A stretch of DNA of 64,000 bases from Iris pallida (taxonomy: Eukaryota > Streptophyta > Magnoliopsida > Asparagales > Iridaceae), in contig JANAVB010044017.1 of assembly GCA_029216955.1 (NCBI GenBank), positions 6,642,002 to 6,706,001 of the forward strand, given 5' to 3'. The notes below the pieces were generated by a model that was not told the DNA's origin, did not search any database, and worked only from the letters and a program-made list of their open reading frames with translations. This document shows positions 1-11,350 of this stretch, in pieces; position 1 is the first letter of the stretch; each line of letters begins with the position of its first letter. Made by a program: the position numbers and the translations under genes.

Positions 1-590
1 CCATCTCTTACAGAGAAGAGAAGTCCGGGGGCCGTCCCCCCACTCCCAACGGCTATGGCTGACTTCAACACTTTCATTTTTAACACCCATATGTCCCCTA
101 TCCTGTTCTCCGACAACACATTCACCTGGTGCAACATGCAGGAAGGAGCCAGGCATCAATACTCTCAGCTCGATTGAGCCCTAGTGAACAATCGCTGGGC
201 TGACTTCGGTCTTATATCGAACCTCTCCCACTTGAACACCACCAAATCGGATCACTCACCTCTTCTGATAGAGATCAGCAGTAATCGCCATCACATCAAG
301 AAAGCTTTTTGGTTACTGGATATCTGGACCCTCCATCCACAATTCAAAAACATCGTTGCCACCTGCTTGGAGCACTGCCGATAACCCTGATCCCCTAGCT
401 CGAGTTGCAGCTAAACTTAAAGCGACCAAGGGAGCGCTCCCGACTTGGAGCAGAAACGCCTTTGGCAATATTTTCCAAGCTATCAAGCTGGCAGAAGATG
501 ACGTCGCCAGGGCAAAAATTCTATTCGGAGCAGACAGGTCATCGGAGAACCGCGCCGCTCTTCACCTAACCAGAGCTCTTCTCAAGTCCC
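1..590 (+). pseudogene. LINE-1 copy A, 5' part: endonuclease C-terminus and start of RT region
   Basis: This is the distal part of an apurinic-type endonuclease domain of a plant L1-clade LINE. An open frame starting near 55 reads through a TWCN-type stretch, an in-frame TGA (175-177) and then the typical SDHSPLLIE block. The stop sits where related LINEs read LDRALVN, so an Arg CGA has become TGA. A frameshift near 350-375 moves the frame to 356-590, which encodes the Lys-rich linker between endonuclease and RT (KLKATKGAL, FGNI, ENRAAL). The reading resumes exactly at 11351 after removing the E1 insertion: LLKS continues as RLKIETKFWKQKARLVW. The 5' end lies outside the window. The element is clearly dead. 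Confidence 0.85.
586..590. repeat. Target-site duplication of E1 (left copy)
   Basis: GTCCC directly precedes the TG of the E1 LTR and recurs at 11351-11355 directly after its terminal CA. A 5-bp duplication is normal for Ty3/gypsy integrase. Confidence 0.9.
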
Positions 591-1116
591 TGTAACACCC
601 AGTTTTCTTAAATGAGGGTAATTTTGAAATTTTATATTTTAATTTATTTAATTATGATATTTAAATGATAATATGATTTTTGGTAATTTTAATCATTTTA
701 AAACTATTTTTAAATCATGACTTATGATTTTGGTGTTTGTCTAGTGTAACCTTAGAGCCTATCCATGTGATTAGGATGTTTGACTAGTACATTTTAGCTT
801 AGAGGGTATTTTGGTCATTTTAGAATTTATTTGAATTTAATATATTTTATTAGAAATTTTTGAATAATTTAATTGAATGGTTGATTTAAATGCTAATTTA
901 ATTATTGCCTTGTGTTTTGGTTAGCCTAACCTAGATTGGACCTAACCTAGATGAGTCATGACTAACTTAGTGAGCCACTTTGAGAATTAGATGGGTTGGT
1001 TAAGGGGTTAAGTCAAGTTTAGTCATGGTTAAGTGATTTGCAAAGGACTAAGATAGAACCCTTTGTTCTAGGCCATCTATTTCCCTTGATTCAATCCTAG
1101 CCATAGGATGAAACCT

Positions 1117-1133
1117 AAAAACCCTAACCCTAA
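1117..1133 (+). promoter_or_regulatory. Telobox-like repeat upstream of E1 TATA
   Basis: Two plant telomere-type units (AAACCCTAACCCTAAC) lie about 30 bp upstream of the TATA box and recur at about 7019-7036 in the 3' LTR. Teloboxes are known plant promoter and Polycomb-recruitment elements. Function here is inference. Confidence 0.45.
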
Positions 1134-1164
1134 CTTTTATGACCAGCCAAGACCTCTCCTTGCC

Positions 1165-1172
1165 TATATAAT
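1165..1172 (+). promoter_or_regulatory. E1 5' LTR TATA box
   Basis: TATATAAT in the context GCCTATATAATGTC is the best core promoter match in the LTR. It is identical in the 3' LTR (7068-7075). Transcription would start about 30 bp downstream, leaving more than 4 kb of LTR in the R and U5 regions. Confidence 0.55.
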
Positions 1173-1659
1173 GTCTCTATGGGGATTTGTGCCTCTTCCT
1201 TTATTAGTTCTTCATTTTCTTAAGGAATAGGTAAGCCTCCATTAAATTTCTTCCTAGTTTAATCAATAGGACTTCTTTTTGATTGGGATTTCTTCCATTA
1301 TGATCTAACCAATGTTCTCTTGCTGTTCATGGAGAGTATTCTCAAATTTGGGACAATTTGGAGCTTTTGGGTTAGCATGAAGGATCTCCCATTTTGAAGC
1401 TTCTTAAGGAGAAGAACACCAATAGGTAACTTCTCATTCTCTCCATGAAATTCCAGTTTTCTTGCATATTTGGATAGCCTTAGGAGTCCCCTAACAGTAG
1501 GAATTAGTTTTGTGTCTTGGTGGTCCCATTTCGTGTCCGTATCGAACACGTATCCAATAGGATACCTAAGTATTTGTAGAAATGCCTCTAAGGGATTTAT
1601 TTTATTGTTTTAGAAATCTGTTTGAATAGGATTGTAGATCTAGGGTTGCTCTATGATTT

Positions 1660-2110
1660 TTGTGTGGACACTTGGGTGTTTCGTGTCGTGTCGTGTCCAC
1701 ACGAGGGACACGAACACGCTGTCTGTGCACTGTCCCTGTGTCCTGCATCACGGGGTCTGTTTCTTACGACACAGGACACGAGGACACACGAAATTTTGGA
1801 TGAGTGTTGGGGCAGTGACTGCCACCATGCTTCCAAAATTTGGAAGCCTCTCGTTTTGTGTGCGAGGAGAAATCCTCCTCGCACTGGTCGCACTAGCCGC
1901 GCGCGCGCACTGTACGCGCTGGTAAAACCCCCTCTGATACGCACGATTATCTCGGACACGACACGTCCCCGACCCGATTCAGGGTGATGACACCCTAGTC
2001 CTAGACCTGGCGAACCTAGGTACACGAGCACGTGTCCTGGTTTGGCTCGTGCTGTGCGCACGAAGACACGGTACGCGTGCACGACGATTGTCCTGCTGCA
2101 CTGTGTCCAG
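1660..2110 (+). repeat. GACACG/CGTGTC motif-dense region
   Basis: This GC-rich stretch contains many copies of GACACG or its complement, often overlapping (CGTGTCGTGTCGTGTCC). It is conserved at 7563-8013 in the 3' LTR, and an equivalent stretch occurs in E2 (36450-37110 and 42855-43515). Frames read through it on both strands only because stop codons are depleted by the motif. Confidence 0.7.
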
Positions 2111-4534
2111 GTTTTGTTTTAGGATTTAAATTCTATTTGGACACATTGTGTCCACTTGGGTGGACACAAATATATTGTATGACACGTACATGATGTATAC
2201 TTGCATTACCAACCCTTGTTGTTAATTAGATGTGTTTCGAATTCGAATTTTCGAATTCCTTGTTGAACCATGATACTTGACTGATACTAGAGGCTGTAGG
2301 TGTTTTCTAAATTTCTATTTCACTCTTTCTTTTCCTGTTTGTGTTGTGGATGGCTAATTGGCCCACCTACATGTGTATTAAACTATTGTAATGATGATTA
2401 ATGACTGGTCTTAGGGTTTTAGTTTCAAATTTGGTTTTGAAGTGTTGGACTGGTGCTCATTTGCTTAAATTTCTGAACATTCCCTGTTCTCATATTATAA
2501 ATACACACACAGGAATCCAATTCATGTCCACACTCATACAATATGTGATCACACACATATTACATCACAATGTTGTATGTATACACATTCACCTGAACAC
2601 TAATTTCTGATATTGGCATTGCATAAATCTGAGAATTGTTCTCTTAAATAACTGAACTGTTTTCCCTCTTCCTTTCCTAATAACCTGGGCATGTTTTTCC
2701 CTATTCACTGTTAACTGTTAGCTAGATGTTAATGATTCTTCATTCCCTGTCAATCCGATTTTTCTATATAACTGAACTGTCCAAGTTGTTTTGTTAAAAC
2801 CTGAGAGTTAACTCTCATTTCACTAAGCCACAATGTAGACACTATTTCCCAGATTTTCCCTTTAGCTCTCAATTGATTTTATTTTAGGTAATCACCCTTT
2901 CCTGTGAACTGAGATGATTCCAGGTTTTCTCATGTTTGCATTGGTTGGTTAAATTCTTTTTCCAAATTTTTCTTCCTGATACATGTTATGAGCAGATTTC
3001 CAATTTGTATTCATGAACTTTGGCAACTAATTTGGACCCATTAATACTGTAAATTGTATGGTTTAAAACCCTGATGTAGTTTCCCTATATGTAATCTAAC
3101 CATGGTTGGATTTTTGTGTTGATTGGTTGTGTTTTGAACTTTGGATGAGGCATTAAAGTTCCTATGTTGACTGAACTGTCAATACTGAACTGTGGGACTG
3201 TTTTCTGATTTCCATTTTTTTCCATTCCCTGTTAACCCTCACTCAATGACACACACACACAATTGCATTCATGTTCTCATATACACACACAGCTCCCCAC
3301 ATCCTGTCCCCTTGCTACTAAACAGCCCACACACCATCCTTGCAGTCTCATAATTGTTTTCTTCCATACATGCCTATATGGCTGTCCCTTGTCCACATAT
3401 TTCAGCCCAATATTACACCCTTTCATAGCCCCACAAATTAGTCCCTATACACCCTATACTACTGTCCCATAACAGCCTCAAACTTAGCCTACATATCAGT
3501 CCTAATTTGTCCCCTACAAAACAGTCCACATTAGCCTTATTAACCCCATGATTGATAGACTCAAAACCTGAGAATGAATAGGGATTGGTCATTGCACTGT
3601 TTTAAATAATGCATGATGTGTATGAATGATGTATGTTGATGAGTAGGATATGTATGTATATATATGAAGGCATATATGTATATATATTAATGTATGCATA
3701 CATGTATGAATATATGTAGGCATGTATCAATGTAAAGTAATATAATCTATGTAATGTACCCCATGTAATGTACGTAGGCATGTAATAATAAATGTATAGA
3801 TGTATAGTAGGAATACATGAATGAATGAAGGTAAAATGCAAGTTGAATGGAAGGTGATGCAATATTCTATGTTAACAACCCTATACTCACCTCATGTACC
3901 CTTACACTATGTCTCTACACATTGCTATGACGCTATGTTGACACTATCACTATGACACTAGTTCACATTGATGCATGTCGTACTTGGGCTTTCCTACATG
4001 TTCACTCACACCTATCTCTCCATATATATGTTGTGTGTGATTAGCTTGGCTTGGCTTGTGCTTGTATTTGATTGCTAGCCTAGGCTTGGTTAGGCCTAGT
4101 AAGACTTGTTAGACTTGTTTGGGCTAGGACTTGACCTAGTTTGACTAGTGTGGTTGACTAGAGTTGACCAAGTGTCGACTTTAGCCTAGTTTGACCTAGA
4201 CAGCATGCAGATGCATTGTACATTTCATATATCACCCTCTGTATACATCTTGACTTGTGTTGCTCTAACAAGGAGTCAGGTACCTCATCTCGGACTGTAC
4301 ATTTACTTCGGACATTCAGATACCAGGCGAGTATATTCTCTGACCGTTTCATACTTGTATGAATTTACATTCTTGCCCTAGATTACTGTACTTGATGTTG
4401 ACACGACTGTTATCACGGATTGGTACTATATGGATCTTCTTTTGAGATGTTATCTCCTTGTATTCACTAAATACATATTGTGATGTGCGTTTCACTTCCA
4501 TATTGTATTTATTGAATACCCATATCCTTGTATA

Positions 4535-4772
4535 CTCATTGTGCATATTGTACTCTCATTATCACATGAGCCCCAGGGATAGACCATTGTACACTATTGT
4601 ATAACATTGTACATCCATTGTATAACATTGTACACTATTGTATAAGATAACGTAATTGGAGTAGATCCTTGTGTATTGATTGGGGAGGGGGAGTAGAATT
4701 GGTTATGTACTCAAATCCTATTGTACAATATTGTATAACTATTGTATATGTCTATTGTACACCCACGTACAA
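4535..4772 (+). repeat. ATTGTA(C/T)A short-motif cluster
   Basis: About a dozen copies of ATTGTACA or ATTGTATA occur at irregular spacing, including back-to-back CATTGTACACTATTGTATAA blocks. The cluster is repeated in the 3' LTR at about 10437-10670. Confidence 0.65.
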
Positions 4773-5462
4773 TGGAGTTACCATTACATTTTCCTAGCCC
4801 GTTTACATAACCAGATTGTACTCTAAAATCACATATTCCTTATAGTTCTTACTTATCATATTTAGATATTTCCTGTTATCAAATCTCTACTATTTTTATA
4901 TATCTTCTTCTTTCAGCGTTTCATGTACTTTACTCTATTGCATGCTTTATATTTCCTAACTCGATATGAACTGCGTGAGATATTTCGTGCTCGCTCCCGT
5001 CCTGACTAGACCTGTTGAAAATTTTACGGAGGATGATGGGGCACCCTGCACCCTTACTTGGAGTTTGCCTAGTTGACACTTGCGACCTGGACCCAGGGGA
5101 GGTTCAGGCAGCTGCTGAGGACGATACCTTGCTTAGTATAGATAGTTTAGACTGTTTTCCTTTTATGTTTAGTTGTTGTTCTTGATTCAGAGTTTGTATA
5201 TTGTAGAGATGTTGAGACTTGTATTTCATTTCTGTTGTACCTCGGTTGAGGATTCTCTTATCTATTTTATCGTGCCATATTCTATCTCTAGATTGTGATT
5301 GAGTTGTACCCCTGTGTTGGCCTTCTAATGGAGAGCATTCATATTATGTTAGTTATAGTTCATGACCTAGAACAGCGTTCTACCGCCGACACTGCGGCGT
5401 AGGCTGGGCGTTGTTACGCTCTCGTACCCTCATAGTGGGTGCGGGTCGTGACACGTTTTTAG

Positions 5463-5480
5463 TGGTGGCCCATGTAGGTC
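5463..5480 (+). promoter_or_regulatory. E1 primer-binding-site candidate
   Basis: TGGTGGCCCATGTAGGTC lies 9 bp after the LTR end. The same sequence, with one C/T change, follows the LTRs of E2 (minus, about 40186-40204) and T3 (55622-55640). It starts with the TGG expected of a tRNA primer site but is not the usual initiator-Met TGGTATCAGAGC. I do not recognise the cognate tRNA. Confidence 0.5.
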
Positions 5481-6479
5481 TAGTTTATGTGGTGGTATTC
5501 GAACTAGAGTATCACTACAGCCTGCAGTAGGATTAGGATATTTTGAGGTACTGAATCACATTAGGAAAAACTCTTAATCAGATTCCTTTTATCCAATTGT
5601 TGCTTATTGATTTTCCTTGAATATAAACTGTCCTTTCTTGATTTTTCGCTTCATTCTCAGTAATTGCTTCTTGGTTTGATCCGTCTTCATGATGGTTATG
5701 AAGACGATCTCATCGCTTCGGTTCGAGGGATACTATCGAGAGGCTGGTCACCTCTCGTCCTGTTCATCAGGGCCTCGAGACTGCAGCTCTTGTTGTGCCG
5801 ACTCAGGTTGGCGTTTCTGCTACATTGGAGGTGCACCTCTATCTGTACAGAGATTTTCTCCCGTCATTTCTGACTTTTCTCAGCAGCGGTGATTCATGCA
5901 GCATCAGCGGCAGACCAGGGGAAACTAGTAGGGCGAGCTATCGTCAGGACAGTCAAGGATGCACAGGCCGTTGGAGATCTAGTTGCAGGTTCCGTTCTTT
6001 TGATTTCATTTCCGCAATTGCCTCTTATAGCTGTCTTGAAATTCGATTCTCCCTGTCCCCTGTTGATTTATCAATTTTGTCCTGTTGTTTTTGGTGTTAT
6101 GTTGATTTTCTTCTGAGATAAATCATATGGGCTAGGTCACCTAAATCATGGGACCTAGAATCTCCGATGGTCGTGTTGGTTGGCATAGTGAGGACATGTA
6201 GTCAGATTTTGAATATATTTCTCGGGTATGGAAATTTAAGGTTTTCGCCGTCGCATGAGGCAATACAAAAATTTTAAATACCATGAACCTAGAGGTACGT
6301 ACCTTAGTCAAGGACTCTGTGATTATCGTAGCCGTGCTCACTAACATAACGAAAATTCTGAGTATCATGATTTTGGACAGACGCATATGATTATCTGACG
6401 GTATGTTTGAGACCTTGATTGTGGGGTGTTTGACCTAGAAGGCCTGCTACCATCTTAATTTCGAGGACGAAATTTTTCT

Positions 6480-6493
6480 AAGGTGGGTAGGAT
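6480..6493 (+). promoter_or_regulatory. E1 polypurine tract
   Basis: The purine-rich AAGGTGGGTAGGAT directly abuts the 3' LTR. E2 has AAGGTGGGTAGACT at the equivalent place. Confidence 0.75.
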
Positions 6494-9400
6494 TGTAGCA
6501 CCCAATTTTCTAAAATGAGGGTAATTTTGAAATTTTATATTTTAATTTATTTAATTATGATATTTAAATGATAATATGATTTTTGGTGATTTTAATCATT
6601 TTAAAACTATTTTTAAATCATGACTTATGATTTTGGTGTTTGTCTAGTGTAACCTTAGAGCCTAGCCATGTGATTAGGATATTTGACTAGTATATTTTAG
6701 CTTAGAGGGTATTTTGGTTATTTTAGAATTTATTTGAATTAAATATATTTTATTAGAAATTTTTGAATAATTTAATTGAATGGTTGATTTAAATGCTAAT
6801 TTAATTATTGCCTTGTGTTTTGGTTAGCCTAACCTAGATTGGACCTAACCTAGATGAGTCATGACTAACTTAGTGAGCCACTTTGAGAATCAGATGGGTT
6901 GGTTAAGGGGTCAAGTCAAGTTTAGTCATGGTTAAGTGATTTGCAAAGGACTAAGATAGAACCCTTTGTTCTAGGCCATCTATTTCCTTTGATTCAATCC
7001 TAGCCATAGGATGAAACCTAAAAACCCTAACCCTAACTTTTATGACCAGCCAAGACCCCCCCTTGCCTATATAATGTCTCTATGGGGATTTGTGCCTCTT
7101 CCTTTATTAGTTCTTCATTTTCTTAAGGAATCGGTAAGCCTCCATTAAATTTCTTCCTAGTTTAATCAATAGGACTTCTTTTTGATTGGGATTTCTTCCA
7201 TTATGATCTAACCAATGTTCTCTTGCTGTTCATGGAGAGTATTCTCAAATTTGGGACAATTTGGAGCTTTTGGGTTAGCATGAAGGATCCTCCATTTTGA
7301 AGCTTCTTAAGGAGAAGAACACCAATAGGTAACTTCTCATTCTCTCTATGAAATTCCAGTTTTCTTGCATATTTGGACAGCTTTTGGAGTCCCCTAACAG
7401 TAGGAATTAGTTTCGTGTCTTGGTGGACCCATTTCGTGTCCGTATCGGACACGTATCCAATAGGATACCTAAGTGTTTGTAGAAATCCCTCTAAGGGATT
7501 TATTTTGTTGTTTTAGAAATCTGTTTGAATAGGATTGTAGATCTAGGGTTGCTCTGTGATTTTTGTGTGGACACTTGGGTGTTTCGTGTCGTGTCGTGTC
7601 CACACGAGGGACACGAACACGCTGTCTGTGCACTGTCCCTGTGTCCTGCATCACGGGGTCTGTTTCTCACGACACAGGACACGAGGACACACGAAATTTT
7701 GGGTGAGTGTTGGGGCAGTGACTGCCACCATGCTTCCAAAATTTGGGAGCCTCTCGTTTTGTGTGCAAGGAGAAATCCTCCTCGTACTGGTCGCACTAGC
7801 CGCACGCGCGCACTGTACGCGCGGGTAAAACCCCTTCTGATACGCACGATTATCTCGGACACGACACGTCCCCGACCCGATTCAGGGTGATGACACCCTA
7901 GCCCTAGACCTGGCGAACCTAGGTACACGAGCACGTGTCCTGGTTTGGCTCGTGCTGTGCGCACGAAGACACGGCACGCGTGCACGACGATTGTCCTGCT
8001 GCACTGTGTCCAGGTTTTGTTTTAGGATTTAAATTCTGTTTGGACACATTGTATCCACTTGGGTGGACACATATATATTGTATGACACGTACATGATGTA
8101 TACTTGCATTACCAACCCTTGTTGTTAATTAGATGTGTTTCGAATTCGAATTTTCGAATTCCTTGTTGAACCATGATACTTGACTGATACTAGAGGCTGT
8201 AGGTGTTTTTTAAATTTCGATTTCACTCTTTCTTTTCCTGTTTGTGTTGTGGATGGCTAATTGGCCCACCTACATGTGTATTAAACTATTGTAATGATGA
8301 TTAATGACTGGTCTTAGGGTTTTAGTTTCAAATTTGGTTTTGAAGTGTTGGACTGGTGCTCATTTGCTTAAATTTCTGAACATTCCCTGTTCTCATATTA
8401 TAATACACACACAGGAATCCAATTCATGTCCACACTCATACAATATGTGATCACACACATATTACATCACAATGTTGTATGTATACACATTCACCTGAAC
8501 ACTAATTTCTGATATTGGCATTGCATAAATCTAAGAATTGTTCTCTTAAATAACTGAACTGTTTTCCCTCTTCCTTTCCTAATAACCTGGGCATGTTTTT
8601 TCCCTATTCACTGTTAACTGTTAGCTAGATGTTAATGATTCTTCATTCCCTGTCAATCCGATTTTTCTATATAACTGAACTGTCCAAGTTGTTTTGTTAA
8701 AACCTGAGAGTTAACTCTCATTTCACTAAGCCACAATGTAGACACTATTTCCCAAATTTTCCCTTTAGCTCTCAATTGATTTTATTTTAGGTAATCACCC
8801 TTTCCTGTGAACTGAGATGATTCCAGGTTTTCTCATGTTTGCATTGGTTGGTTAAATTCTTTTTCCAAATTTTTCTTCCTGATACATGTTATGAGCAGAT
8901 TTCCAGTTTGTATTCATGAACTTTGGCAACTAATTTGGACCCATTAATACTGTAAATTGTATGGTTTAAAACCCTGATGTAGTTTCCCTATATGTAATCT
9001 AACCATGGTTGGATTTTTGAGTTGATTGGTTGTGTTTTGAACTTTGGATGAGGCATTAAAGTTCCTATGTTGACTGAACTGTCAATACTGAACTGTGGGA
9101 CTGTTTTCTGATTTCTATTTTTTTCTATTCCCTGTTAACCCTCACTCAATGACACACACACACAATTGCATTCATGTTCTCATATACACACACAGCTCCC
9201 CACATCCTGTCCCCTTGCCACTAAACAGCCCACACACCATCCTTGCAGTTTCATAATTGTTTTCCCCCATACATGCCTATATGGCTGTCCCTTGTCCACA
9301 TGTTTCAGCCCAATATTACACCCTTTCATAGCCCCACAAATTAGTCCCTATACACCCTATACTACTGTCCCATAACAGCCTCAAACTTAGCCTACATATC

Positions 9401-11350
9401 AGTCCTAATTTGTCCCCTACAAAACAGTCCACATTAGCCTTATTAACCCCATGATTGATAGCCTCAAAACCTGAGAATGAATAGGGATTGGTCATTGAAC
9501 TGTTTTAAATAATGCATGATGTGTATGAATGATGTATGTTGATGAGTAGGATATGTATGTATACATATATGAAGGCATATATGTATATATATTAATGTAT
9601 GCATACATGTATGAATATATGTAGGCATGTATCAATGTAAAGTAATATAATCTATGTAATGTACCCCATGTAATGTATGTAGGCATGTAATAATGAATAT
9701 ATAGATGTATAGTAGGAATACATGAATGAATGAAGGTAAAATGCAAGTTGAATGGAAGGTGATGCAATATTCTATGTTAACAACCCTATACTCACCTCAT
9801 GTACCCTTACACTATGTCTCTACACATTGCTATGACGCTATGTTGACACTATCACTATGACACTAGTTCACATTGATGCATGTCGCATTGGGCTTTCCTA
9901 CATGTTCACTCACACCTTATCTCTCCATATATATGTTGTGTGTGATTAGCTTGGCTTGGCTTGTGCTTGTATTTGATTGCTAGCCTAGGCTTGGTTAGGC
10001 CTAGTGAGACTTGTTTGGACTAGGAATTGACCTAGTTTGACTAGTGTGGTTGACTAGAGTTGACCAAGTGTCGACTTTAGCCTAGTTCGACCTAGACAGC
10101 ATGCAGATGCATTGTACATTTCATATATCACCCTCTGTATACATCTTGACTTGTGTTGCTCTAACTAGGAGTCAGGTACCTCATCTTGGACAGTACATTT
10201 ACTTCGGACATTCAGATACCAGGCGAGTACATTCTCTGACTGTTTCATACTTGTATGGATTTACATTCTTGCCCTAGATTACAGTACTTGATGCTGACAC
10301 GACTGTTATCACGGATTGGTACTATATGGATCTTCTTTTGAGATGTTATCTCCTTGTATTCACTAAATACATATTGTGATGTGCGTTTCACTTCCATATT
10401 GTATTTATTGAATACCCATATCCTTGTATACTCATTGTGCATATTGTACTCTCATTATCACATGAGTCCCAGGGATAGACCATTGTACACTATTGTATAA
10501 CATTGTACATCCATTGTATAACATTGTACACTATTGTATAAGATAACATAACTGGAGTAGATCTTTGTGTATTGATTGGGGAGGGGGAGTAGAATTGGTT
10601 ATGTACTCAAATCCTATTGTACAACATTGTATAACTATTGTATATGTCTATTGTACACCCACGTACAATGGAGTTACCATTGTATTTTCCTAGCCCGTTT
10701 ACATAACCAGATTGTACTCTAAAATCACATGTTCCTTACAGTTCTTACTTATCATATTTAGATATTCTCTGTTATCAAATCTCTACTGTTTTTATATATC
10801 TTTTTCTTTCAGCGTTTTATGTACTTTACTCTATTGCATGCTTTATATTTCCTAACTCGATATGAACTGCGTGAGATATTTTGTGCTCGCTCCCGTCCTG
10901 ACTGGACCTGTTAAAAATTTTACAGAGGAAGATCGGGCACCCTGCACCCTTACTTGGAGTTTGCCTAGTTGACACTCGCGACCTGGACCCCAGGGGAGGT
11001 TCAGGCAGCTGCTGAGGACGATACCTTGCTTAGTATAGATAGTTTAGACTGTTTTCCTTTTATGTTTAGTTGTTGTTCTTGATTCAGAGTTTGTATATTG
11101 TAGAGATGTTGAGACTTGTATTTCATTTCTGTTGTACCTCGGTTGAGGATTCTCTTATCTATTTTATCGTGCCATATTCTATCTCTAGATTGTGATTGAG
11201 TTGTACCCCTGTGTTGGCCTCCTTATGGAGAGCATTCATATTATGTTAGTTATAGTTCATGACCTAGAACAGCGTTCTACCGCCGACACTACGGCGTAGG
11301 CTGGGCGTTGTTACGCTCTCGTACCCTCACAGTGGGTGCGGGTCGTGACA
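6494..11350 (+). repeat. E1 3' LTR
   Basis: The LTR is 4,857 bp, starting TGTAGCACCC (TGTAACACCC in the 5' copy) and ending GGGTCGTGACA. It contains the same landmarks as the 5' LTR: TATA box 7068-7075, motif-dense region 7563-8013, palindrome 8142-8161 and ATTGTA cluster about 10437-10670. Confidence 0.9.

Larger units (their letters stand above)
591..5453 (+). repeat. E1 5' LTR
   Basis: The LTR is 4,863 bp, TG...CA bounded. It is very similar to the 3' copy over the whole length, with scattered substitutions and very short indels, so the insertion is fairly recent. It holds a TATA box at about 575 bp, a GC-rich stretch crowded with GACACG/CGTGTC (about 1660-2110), a perfect 9-bp-arm palindrome (2239-2258), CA-rich pyrimidine stretches (about 3240-3540), and a repeated ATTGTA(C/T)A tract (about 4535-4772). 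No protein-coding region is supported; the short frames reported in it differ between the two LTR copies or have no family match. Confidence 0.9.
5454..6493 (+). other. E1 internal region, non-coding
   Basis: This 1,040-bp interior starts with a leader shared with E2 and T3. It includes short open frames (5664-6121) that show no gag, protease, RT or integrase motif. It ends with CGAGGACGAAAT and the purine tract. I see no coding function. The final 300 bp resemble the 3' end of the E2 interior (TTTGACCTAGAAGG then the CGAGGACGAAAT block), so it looks like a relic of a Tekay/Del-type 3' end. Confidence 0.7.
591..11350 (+). mobile_element. E1: giant-LTR Ty3/gypsy (Tekay/Del-like) non-autonomous element
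   Basis: The element begins TGTAACACCC and ends GGGTCGTGACA, with near-identical LTRs of about 4.86 kb (591-5453 and 6494-11350) and a 5-bp target duplication. Only 1,040 bp lie between the LTRs, and no gag or pol domain is readable there. Before the 3' LTR the sequence is CGAGGACGAAATTTTTC followed by a purine tract, which is typical of plant Tekay/Del Ty3 elements. The leader just after the 5' LTR matches those of E2 and T3 in this window. It interrupts LINE copy A. Orientation is inferred from the LTR ends, the purine tract and the TATA box. Mobilisation would need proteins supplied in trans. Confidence 0.9.

Noticed and set aside
1622..2082. Overlapping 90-160-codon frames in both LTRs of E1 (also 7500-7985) and in E2 (36666-37125, 43069-43424)
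   Set aside because: The GACACG words remove stop codons in several frames at once. The frames differ in length between LTR copies and match no family.
5463..5490. tRNA gene at the E1 leader
   Set aside because: A tRNA-like word is present, but no cloverleaf, B box or acceptor stem can be built.
5664..6121. Short frames in the E1 interior as possible gag remnants
   Set aside because: No capsid, knuckle or protease motif could be read; amino-acid composition looks random.
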